Below, piece after piece: positions 1 to 5,040 of a stretch of DNA of 17,814 bases. A model generated the notes under the pieces. That model searched no databases. It had not been told where the DNA came from and was given only the letters and a program-made list of their open reading frames with translations. This DNA is from JAXDLH01 sp034666705 (GTDB lineage: Bacteria > Chloroflexota > UBA6077 > SHYK01), in NCBI GenBank assembly GCA_034666705.1, contig JAXDLH010000394.1, forward strand, positions 1-17,814, in the 5' to 3' direction. Made by a program: the position numbers and the translations under genes. Position 1 is the first letter of the stretch. Every line of letters begins with the position of its first letter.

Positions 1-396
1 GTCGTCGATGCCATAGGTTTCCGTGATGGTCACCACCGTGAGCCATCCAGGGGTATAGGCGCCGCCGCTGCCCAACTCGTCATGCCCATCGAAGCCGCCC
101 CACATGAGCATGGTCGCCCCGGTCCACACCGCAGTGTGTTGATACCGGCCCGCGGGCGCGTCACGCGCCGGATGAGCACCCAGCTATCGGTGATGGGGTC
201 ATACCGCGCGCCATCGGGGAGTCCACCCGCTAGAACTCCCCTCCCGATTGAGGTCGATTGCATCGACGCTCGCGGCGCCAACTACTTGTAGGACGGACAC
301 CATGAGCAAGGTGCAGGTGGCGAGCGGTCGAATTGCCGTGTTGCGGAGCCTCCGAGCCCCCACGGATACCCATGCAATATCGGGTCTCCAATGCAT
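1..396 (-). pseudogene. Broken secreted kelch-repeat protein, 5' part, continuing beyond the left edge
   Basis: Kelch-like beta-propeller remnant. From ATG 396 the minus strand reads an export-signal-like stretch (LATCTLLMVSVLQVVGAAS) and stops at 199. In a second frame (about 281-165) it reads GARYDPITDSW, the typical end of a kelch blade. From about 180 down to base 1 the original frame returns with APAGRYQHTAVWTG and MLMWGGFDGHDELGSGG, the classic start of the next blade. The first and third segments share a frame and the middle one is shifted, so two compensating indels are implied, one near 230-250 and one near 160-190. Kelch proteins of this kind are usually secreted and bind ligands; no enzyme motif is visible. 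It could be a decayed gene or the result of base-calling errors. The blade assignment is firm; the signal peptide as its N-terminus is inferred from frame and position. Confidence 0.6.
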
Positions 397-540
397 GCCC
401 TAATCGCAAGTGACCTGAGCCACTGCCCGTACGGCTACGGGCGATTCGGGCATGAGGGAGTTGTCGGTAACTACTGGGAGACAACGAACGGGCCAGATCG
501 GGCGAAGCGGTCGCGCGGGGGGCACTCGCCCCACCGTTTA

Positions 541-560
541 TGGCGGCGAACAGGCCGCCA
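541..560 (-). terminator. Short hairpin just after the 86-residue gene
   Basis: A perfect 7-bp stem (TGGCGGC / GCCGCCA) with a 6-nt loop lies two bases beyond the stop of the minus-strand gene ending at 563. There is no clear T-run after the stem, so it may be a weak terminator or an mRNA 3' end. Confidence 0.35.
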
Positions 561-562
561 CG

Positions 563-823
563 CTATTCCGAGCCGGGCTCTGGCTTCCGCTTGAGCTCCG
601 AGGCGTGTTGCGCCATGAAGGTGCGGATCTCGTCCGCCATAGCTAGCACTGTCTCCCACTGCTCGACATAGAGGGTGGTGGGGAAGCGGCCCAGCCCGTA
701 CAGGCTCACCGCGCCCTTGTTGGAGATCTTCAAGTAGACCCGACGCTGGGGCGCGGACTTCAACTGCTGGTTCTCCGCGCGCAGCCGTTCGAGCTCAGCC
801 AGCATCTCTTCTTGGTTTTGCAT
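563..823 (-). CDS. Conserved small protein of unknown function, coiled-coil N-terminus
   Basis: An 86-residue protein. Residues 1-23 (NQEEMLAELERLRAENQQLK) form a short leucine-rich coiled coil. Residues 29-75 hold a compact segment, LKISNKGAVSLYGLGRF followed by PTTLYVEQWETVL and a helix. The tail is charged. I recall similar short proteins (GAVSVYGLGRFPVTLY-like core) from cyanobacteria and other environmental bacteria, with no function I can name; this is memory, not a search. The start at ATG 823 is supported by GGAGG at 830-834 with 6 nt spacing, and by a TAGAAT -10 candidate at 848-853 (minus). It is a single gene that looks intact. The coiled coil suggests a dimer; there is no membrane segment or signal peptide. 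Confidence 0.75.
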   Translation of the reverse strand: MQNQEEMLAELERLRAENQQLKSAPQRRVYLKISNKGAVSLYGLGRFPTTLYVEQWETVLAMADEIRTFMAQHASELKRKPEPGSE

Positions 824-847
824 CGGACGCCTCCATCCTGGTTGGCA

Positions 848-853
848 ATTCTA
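848..853 (-). promoter_or_regulatory. Candidate -10 element of the 86-residue gene
   Basis: TAGAAT on the minus strand, 24 nt before ATG 823. The same hexamer occurs before the kinase and the cupin. There is no convincing -35. Confidence 0.4.
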
Positions 854-916
854 GTCACTCGACGGTGCCCATCAGGCGTGGCGGCCGCCTCACCTCGGAA
901 GTGGCCTGATGCGGAC

Positions 917-1117
917 TCAGTGGATGGCGGTGTGGCTGCTGCGGCGGACGCCCACGACGACCAGAACCGTGCCGACGGCGATCAATACCGCGCCAACCTC
1001 GGCCCAGAACGGGTCGCCCGTCATGCGGCTGCCGCCGAGGATGTTCAGTCCTTGCAACAGCCAGATCGTGCCGAGCAGATCCAGCACGACACCGCCGACT
1101 GCGATCCAGCGCGCCAT
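917..1117 (-). CDS. Small two-helix membrane protein
   Basis: A 66-residue protein beginning MARWIAVGGVVLDLLG. Two hydrophobic helices (about residues 4-24 and 36-54) are joined by a short loop (LNILGGSRMTGDPFW) and followed by a basic C-terminus (GVRRSSHTAIH). The start at ATG 1117 lies 10 nt after the stop of the VOC gene, so the two are probably co-transcribed. The ribosome site is poor (GAGG almost touching the ATG), suggesting translational coupling. The frame stays open upstream into the VOC gene, but the added residues look non-coding. I do not recognise a named family; it may be a general inner-membrane protein. Confidence 0.6.
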   Translation of the reverse strand: MARWIAVGGVVLDLLGTIWLLQGLNILGGSRMTGDPFWAEVGAVLIAVGTVLVVVGVRRSSHTAIH

Positions 1118-1127
1118 GCCTCGCGGA

Positions 1128-1499
1128 CTATGCCTGGTAGGTCTGAGTGATGACTTCCCAGCTATGCCCACACGGATCCGGGAAGTACAGGCCCCGGCCC
1201 CCGGCGCGCTCGTTCGTCCGTCCGTTGTACGTGCCGTCGTGCTCCGAGCCGTAGGGCACGCCCTCGGCTTGGAGACGGCCGAGCACCTCGTCGAACTCCG
1301 GCTCGCTCACCTTGAATGCGTAGTGCAGCCGTGGATACGGATCGCGCGTCGAGAAGTCGAGGATCGTGTCCCCCACGTGGACCGAGGCGAAGGATCCCTT
1401 CGGTCCCTCGAATGGCAGCCCGAGAATGTGCGCGAGGAAGCTGGCCGACTCCGCCTTTTCCCGCACGGGAACGATGTGATGGTCGAGAACCACAGGCAT
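1128..1499 (-). CDS. VOC-superfamily protein (glyoxalase/dioxygenase fold)
   Basis: A 123-residue protein covering one vicinal-oxygen-chelate module pair. Likely metal ligands are visible: His8 (or His7) in VLDHHIVPV, His59 in RLHYAFKV and Glu115 in GHSWEVIT. The block GLYFPDPCGHSWEVI is the standard C-terminal VOC signature. VOC proteins include glyoxalase I, extradiol dioxygenases, fosfomycin-type resistance enzymes and epimerases; the substrate cannot be read from sequence. The ribosome site is AAGGAGAGG directly upstream of ATG 1499. TAAAAT at 1551-1556 (minus) may be the -10, back to back with the promoter of the plus-strand AMDase-like gene. It heads a two-gene unit with the small membrane protein. 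It is cytoplasmic and looks complete. Confidence 0.85.
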   Translation of the reverse strand: MPVVLDHHIVPVREKAESASFLAHILGLPFEGPKGSFASVHVGDTILDFSTRDPYPRLHYAFKVSEPEFDEVLGRLQAEGVPYGSEHDGTYNGRTNERAGGRGLYFPDPCGHSWEVITQTYQA

Positions 1500-1550
1500 G
1501 GGACCTCTCCTTTCACGGTGGGCGCGCGCCGCGCCCAGGCTCGTGCCGGC

Positions 1551-1556
1551 ATTTTA
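1551..1556 (-). promoter_or_regulatory. Candidate -10 of the VOC gene
   Basis: TAAAAT on the minus strand, about 52 nt upstream of ATG 1499. It sits next to TACTCT at 1570-1575 on the plus strand, so this short gap probably holds divergent promoters. Confidence 0.35.
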
Positions 1557-1569
1557 TGCGATCCCGGTG

Positions 1570-1575
1570 TACTCT
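1570..1575 (+). promoter_or_regulatory. Candidate -10 of the AMDase-like gene
   Basis: TACTCT lies 38 nt upstream of ATG 1614. The -35 is not clear. Confidence 0.3.
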
Positions 1576-1613
1576 GGACCCACATCCCGGAGAATCGCAG
1601 TAAGGAGGGCTCT

Positions 1614-2333
1614 ATGGCAGCACCGCAGCCGGCCCGGATCGGATTTGTCAGCAATCGCACCTACCAGGGCGCGCACTACGGTCAACTGCTGGCGCTCGTG
1701 CCGCCAGACGTCACCGTGGAGATCGCGCCGTTGGGACAGGAGGGCCGCTCGTCGTATGACCGGGCGGGCACTGCGGATGAGCATGTGATTCGCACCAGCG
1801 CGGCGGCGCGCGCGCACGGGTGGCAGGCGGTAGTGTGCACCGGCGCGCCGATGCAGATGTCGAACCCTGGGTTCCTCGAGCAACTGCGCGAGGCGCTGGA
1901 CATCCCGGCAACCACGGCGGTGGAAGCCTCCGGCACGGCTCTGCGGGCGCTCGGCGTGCGGCGCACCCTGCTGCTCACGCCGTTCCGCCGCTCCATGAAC
2001 GACCTGATCGGCGAATATCTCGCGAGCCTGGGCGTCGAGGCGCTCGTGCGGCAAGAGGACTTCGACGACGTCGACGAGGGGAGCCGCATGACGCCCGACG
2101 AGGTGTACGATCAGGCGGTTGGCGCCTTCCGCGCCGCCCCGGGGGCCGAGGCGATCTACTTCCAGGGCGCGGTGATGGACCCCATTCCAGTGCTCGACCG
2201 CCTGGAGACCGACCTTGGCGTGCCGGTGGTGGCGAGCAACCCCGCGATGCTATGGCGGTCGCTCTCGCTGCTCGGTCGGCGCTACTCGCTGGAAGGGGGC
2301 GGCCGGCTCCTCCGCGAGTGGCCTGCGGAATGA
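1614..2333 (+). CDS. Maleate isomerase / arylmalonate decarboxylase-like protein
   Basis: A 239-residue protein of the Asp/Glu racemase superfamily, closest in pattern to maleate cis-trans isomerase and arylmalonate decarboxylase. The first catalytic loop is present with Cys75 (AVVCTGAPM). A conserved later segment (LGVPVVASNPAMLWRSL, about residues 201-217) is also typical. The second catalytic loop normally carries Cys in an SCTN-like motif, but here reads IYFQGAVMDP, with Gly185 at the expected place. Family members use one or two cysteines for proton transfer at the alpha-carbon of a diacid, so reaction and substrate are uncertain here. Start ATG 1614 has AGGAGG upstream at about 1603-1608. 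Frame-extended starts further upstream overlap the VOC gene and are rejected. Transcription ends at the hairpin at 2341-2377. It is cytoplasmic. Confidence 0.8.
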   Translation: MAAPQPARIGFVSNRTYQGAHYGQLLALVPPDVTVEIAPLGQEGRSSYDRAGTADEHVIRTSAAARAHGWQAVVCTGAPMQMSNPGFLEQLREALDIPATTAVEASGTALRALGVRRTLLLTPFRRSMNDLIGEYLASLGVEALVRQEDFDDVDEGSRMTPDEVYDQAVGAFRAAPGAEAIYFQGAVMDPIPVLDRLETDLGVPVVASNPAMLWRSLSLLGRRYSLEGGGRLLREWPAE

Positions 2334-2340
2334 CTAACAA

Positions 2341-2377
2341 CGGAGGCCCGCCAGGTTGTGCACCTGGCGGGCCTCCG
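2341..2377. terminator. Perfect 16-bp hairpin between convergent genes
   Basis: The left arm 2341-2356 (CGGAGGCCCGCCAGGT) is exactly complementary to the right arm 2362-2377, with a 5-nt loop. It lies between the stops of the AMDase-like gene (2333, plus) and the pilin (2399, minus). On the minus strand the stem is followed by TTGTTAG, a modest T-rich tail; the plus side has none. It probably works as a bidirectional terminator. Confidence 0.75.
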
Positions 2378-2398
2378 CGAGACAGGAGGGGCGTGCGA

Positions 2399-2578
2399 TC
2401 AGACGCTGGAGCCGAGGCCGCTGAACATCGAGGAGATCTTCGGGCCCAGCACGATCAGGCCGGCGATGGCGACCACGGCGACGAGCGCGATGATCAGGCC
2501 GTACTCGACCATGCCCTGGCCTTCTTCCTTCTCGGGGAGCGATGCGGTCAGCAGTTGCGCGATGAACAATGCGACCAT
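2399..2578 (-). CDS. Flp/Fap-type pilin prepilin
   Basis: A 59-residue prepilin of the Flp (type IVb, Tad) family. A leader ends in EKEEG (residues 16-20) and the mature protein begins QGMVEYGLIIALVAVVAIAG. This fits the G/xxxxEY cleavage rule with Glu25 at +5 and Tyr26 at +6 after cleavage by a TadV-type peptidase. One hydrophobic helix spans residues 27-44. The tail is short and Ser/Gly-rich (ISSMFSGLGSSV). Such subunits polymerise into thin adhesive pili. No Tad assembly genes (tadA, tadB, tadC, cpaB, rcpA) lie in this window, so the machinery must be elsewhere. ATG 2578 has GAGGAG 10 nt upstream; an upstream in-frame extension lacks such a site and looks non-coding. It diverges from the receiver gene. 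Confidence 0.9.
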   Translation of the reverse strand: MVALFIAQLLTASLPEKEEGQGMVEYGLIIALVAVVAIAGLIVLGPKISSMFSGLGSSV

Positions 2579-2610
2579 GGGGGGATAACTCCTCTGGCTG
2601 ATTAATTCTG

Positions 2611-2633
2611 TGGCGCCAATGAAACTTGCGCCA
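2611..2633 (-). promoter_or_regulatory. Hairpin at the predicted 5' end of the pilin transcript
   Basis: TGGCGC (2611-2616) and GCGCCA (2628-2633) can pair around an 11-nt loop. If TACATT at 2639-2644 is the -10, the transcript would start near 2632, placing the stem at the very 5' end. Such stems can protect abundant mRNAs from decay; this role is inferred. Confidence 0.3.
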
Positions 2634-2638
2634 TGAGC

Positions 2639-2667
2639 AATGTACGGCACCATTAGTCGCGAACCAA
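2639..2667 (-). promoter_or_regulatory. Candidate pilin promoter
   Basis: On the minus strand, TTGGTT (2662-2667) and TACATT (2639-2644) are 17 bp apart. The start point would be about 54 nt before ATG 2578. The -35 overlaps the outer arm of the near-palindrome at 2664-2687. Confidence 0.4.
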
Positions 2668-2687
2668 TAGGCCACGTGGCCAATTGG
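2664..2687. promoter_or_regulatory. 24-bp near-palindrome, candidate operator
   Basis: A perfect 12-bp palindrome (GGCCACGTGGCC, 2670-2681) is flanked by CCAAT on the left and ATTGG on the right, with one unpaired position on each side. The whole 24 bp is symmetric except for that one pair. It lies between the divergent pilin and receiver genes and overlaps the candidate -35 of the pilin. It looks like a dimer-binding site. Confidence 0.5.
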
Positions 2688-2769
2688 GACCGTTTTGTGC
2701 GGCTGTTCACACGGATAGCGGCCCACAATAATGATGGGCGCAACGCGGCGCTCGACGTCTGGGGAGCCG

Positions 2770-3312
2770 ATGATCCTCAACAAAAGCACTACACGCCAGC
2801 AACCGATGGAATTCGGGCGAATTGTTACAAACACGCCCATGCGTGCTGTTTCCGCCAATTCGGCATCCCTGATCCTTGTTGTCGATCCAGACCCGCTCGC
2901 CCGCGACACGGCGGCCACGCAACTGGAGCGCGCCGGCTACTGCGTGTGGACCGCAGCCTCGAGCCGACATGCCCTGGAGTTGATCGGCGAGCGGCACCCG
3001 GACCTTGCGCTGCTGGAGTTGCGCCTGCCGGACATCAGCGGCTGCGAACTCGCGCGCCTCGTGCATATACGCGGCATCTGGCTGCCGATGGTGCTGATGG
3101 GCGCCGACCCTGCCCTCTCACAGCTCGTAGGTCAAGTGGGCGCGCTGACCTACCTACCGAAGCCCTTCACCGCTGCTGAGCTGCTGCGGGTCGTCGGCCA
3201 CTATTGTCCGCTGGGGCAGCGCCGGCCGCGGCGGAAGACGTCGCTTGCCGTGCGGCTCTCGAATGGCGCCGAGGACCTCGTCTCTCCCCAACTGAGCCCC
3301 GCTCTCGGGTAG
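2770..3312 (+). CDS. Degenerate response-regulator receiver protein (pseudo-receiver)
   Basis: A 180-residue protein with a receiver domain at residues 34-143 (LILVVDPDPLARD ... TYLPKPFTAAELLRVV). No DNA-binding or enzymatic output domain follows, only a basic tail of about 37 residues. Key positions are altered. The phosphorylation-site Asp is Glu83 (LALLELRLPDISG), the second Asp of the acidic pair is Pro40 (VVDPDP), and the switch Thr/Ser is Gly111 (VLMGADP). The conserved Lys131 (LPKPF) is kept. Normal aspartyl phosphorylation is therefore unlikely; Glu might mimic the active state. ATG 2770 is preferred for GGGGAG just upstream, though spacing is short; ATG 2731 and ATG 2839 are alternatives without good ribosome sites. 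It is divergent from the pilin, so a role in pilus control or assembly is possible but unproven. Confidence 0.8.
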   Translation: MILNKSTTRQQPMEFGRIVTNTPMRAVSANSASLILVVDPDPLARDTAATQLERAGYCVWTAASSRHALELIGERHPDLALLELRLPDISGCELARLVHIRGIWLPMVLMGADPALSQLVGQVGALTYLPKPFTAAELLRVVGHYCPLGQRRPRRKTSLAVRLSNGAEDLVSPQLSPALG

Positions 3313-3357
3313 CCCTGCACCGCGGCGATCCCGCAGAACTTGCGCGCCCCTGATCGT

Positions 3358-4287
3358 CTACTTCAGATACGGCGTGAGGAACTGGATTGCATCCGGGCCC
3401 CACACGCGCGCGCCGTTCGGCGCCAGCCCGTTGAAGCAGTGGCCCTCCTGGGGCGTCGTCCCCACCGACGGGAAGATCTCCAGACGATAGTCCTTGTTGA
3501 GCTTCTGGAACTCTGCGGCCAGCGTCATGCCCGATTGAATCGTGTAGTCGTTCTGCGGATGGATGAAGAACATCGGCACCGTGATGTTGTCGGCTGCTTG
3601 GGTGAGGCGCTGTTGCAGCAGCCGGTTGCCCCACGACTCTGCCCCGGGCGAGAGCGCAATGCCGGCCTTGAAGCCCAGGTTGGCCTCCACGCCGAGCACG
3701 GTCTGGATGCCGCCGTAGGAGCAGCCGGTGTCGGCAAGATGGCTCATGTCGGCCCAGGGCACGGTACTGCGCAGGTAGTCGAGGGCGGCAGCCTGGTCGC
3801 TCACCTCCGCATCCTGGAGTTGGACCTGCATGCGCGATCGGTCTGCCGGCGGACTCGCCAGGACCGCGTCTTCGAGATACGTGCCCTGGGAGCCGCCGTG
3901 GCCGCGGCGGATCGGCGCAAACACGGCCCAGCCCTGCGGGCCGAACACTTGCGCCTGGGAAACCCCGGTGGCGGGGTTCTTCTCGCTGCCGTGGTTCCAG
4001 ATAATGACGGGGAACGGCCCATCGCCAGGCGGCTTCCACAGATAGCCCTCGAGCAGATTGGGGCCGCTCATGAAGTGGACCATCTGGCGCGTGATGGCCG
4101 GCGATGTAGGCACAGGGGTCGCAGTGGGCGCGGCGATCGAATCTCCCGACGCGTCTGGCGGCGGCGTATCGCCCTCATCCTGCGCTGCCGCATACCCGAT
4201 CATCGTCGCGAGGCACAGGCCGATCAGCAACGCCCGCAACACGGGCGTCCTGGCCAGTTTGCCGCGGCAAGCATCGAATCGCGCCAT
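3358..4287 (-). CDS. Secreted alpha/beta hydrolase (dienelactone hydrolase-like)
   Basis: A 309-residue protein. Residues 1-35 form a signal peptide (VLRALLIGLCLATMIGYAAA then QDEGD), followed by a Pro/Thr/Ala-rich linker to about residue 65. The hydrolase fold follows. Oxyanion-side motif WNHGS is at 98-101. The nucleophile is Ser190 in TGCSYGG (G-x-S-x-G), the acid is Asp247 in HPQNDYT and the base is His283 in QEGHCF, so the triad is complete and correctly ordered. The family includes dienelactone hydrolases, acyl-peptide hydrolases and esterases; the substrate is unknown. Start ATG 4287 has GGGAGG 8 nt upstream and is preferred over an in-frame start at 4332. TAGACT at 4343-4348 (minus) is a possible -10. 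It probably acts outside the cytoplasmic membrane. Confidence 0.85.
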   Translation of the reverse strand: MARFDACRGKLARTPVLRALLIGLCLATMIGYAAAQDEGDTPPPDASGDSIAAPTATPVPTSPAITRQMVHFMSGPNLLEGYLWKPPGDGPFPVIIWNHGSEKNPATGVSQAQVFGPQGWAVFAPIRRGHGGSQGTYLEDAVLASPPADRSRMQVQLQDAEVSDQAAALDYLRSTVPWADMSHLADTGCSYGGIQTVLGVEANLGFKAGIALSPGAESWGNRLLQQRLTQAADNITVPMFFIHPQNDYTIQSGMTLAAEFQKLNKDYRLEIFPSVGTTPQEGHCFNGLAPNGARVWGPDAIQFLTPYLK

Positions 4288-4342
4288 AGACTTCACCTCC
4301 CGAGACAGCGCCCGATCACGCCGGCCCCTCATGATTGTGAAA

Positions 4343-4348
4343 AGTCTA
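4343..4348 (-). promoter_or_regulatory. Candidate -10 of the secreted hydrolase
   Basis: TAGACT on the minus strand, about 55 nt before ATG 4287, in the gap after the LuxR-type gene. There is no clear -35. Confidence 0.3.
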
Positions 4349-4379
4349 GGCGCCGGACTCGCGTACCGCGTCGATGGAA

Positions 4380-4967
4380 CTACTCATTTGAGTACTCATT
4401 TCGGGTTTGGACGGGAGCGGCATGGTGGTCGCGCGTCCAGAGAGCGAGTGCGGTGCGGGAGCGGAAGCCGAGCTTGCCCAGAATGTGCTGTACGTGGTTC
4501 TCGGCGGTCCGCTCGCCGATCACCAACGCAGCGGCAATCTCGCGGTTGGAGCGACCCGCGGCGACGAGGACGGCAACCTCGCGCTCGCGTGGCGTGAGCG
4601 CCAGTATCCCGGGCGCCATTCCAACGCCGCTGTTGGCCGAAGGCATCGTCCGCTCGAGGGTGAGCACCAGCCCGCCGACTGTGCCATCGACGAGATGCAG
4701 GGGGTGCAGGGCGGCGCGCAGCTCCACCACCTCGCTATGGGGGAGGGTCGCGCGCACGAGCATTGGCCGCCCGGCCTCACCGCGGCGGGCGATCCTGATG
4801 AACAGACCGAGCACGCGGTCGGCGAGCGACGGGCCGAGTATCTCGGTGTAGGAGCGCCCCAGCGCGTCCGCGGCTGCAATGCCGAGGAGACGGGCGGCCG
4901 CGGCGTCCCACGACGTGACAATGCCAGCGGCATCGAGGGCGATGACGGCCGGCGCGGAGTCGCTCAC
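4380..4967 (-). CDS. PAS domain LuxR-family transcriptional regulator
   Basis: A 195-residue protein with two domains. Residues 1-106 form a PAS sensor (APAVIALDAAGIVTSWDAAA, LGRSYTEILG, ending in LVLTLERT). Residues 122-177 are a LuxR/GerE helix-turn-helix (LALTPREREVAVLVAAGRSN, then EIAAALVIGERTAENHVQ and KLGFRSRTAL), with the canonical LTxRE, S/T-NxEIA and TVxxH-like positions; the last reads TAENHV. There is no receiver domain, so input is through PAS or a partner. GTG 4967 is the only in-frame start covering the PAS domain; its ribosome site is weak. It lies 73 nt downstream of a membrane Ser/Thr kinase on the same strand, which suggests co-transcription and a possible kinase-to-regulator pathway. 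That link is inferred. Confidence 0.85.
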   Translation of the reverse strand: MSDSAPAVIALDAAGIVTSWDAAAARLLGIAAADALGRSYTEILGPSLADRVLGLFIRIARRGEAGRPMLVRATLPHSEVVELRAALHPLHLVDGTVGGLVLTLERTMPSANSGVGMAPGILALTPREREVAVLVAAGRSNREIAAALVIGERTAENHVQHILGKLGFRSRTALALWTRDHHAAPVQTRNEYSNE

Positions 4968-5040
4968 GACATGCCGCCCAGCAGCGCCGAGCTTCGAGTC
5001 GCCACCGGGCCCGCCATGCGCCGCGCCTGCAGGTGCGGCA

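Noticed and set aside
909..1613. Upstream extension of the AMDase-like gene
   Set aside because: It runs antisense through the VOC and small membrane genes; AGGAGG before ATG 1614 and the family's length set the start.
3340..4851. Open plus-strand frame of about 500 codons
   Set aside because: It is antisense to the secreted hydrolase and the LuxR-type gene, which have full motifs; the plus-strand product is Arg/His-rich without domains.
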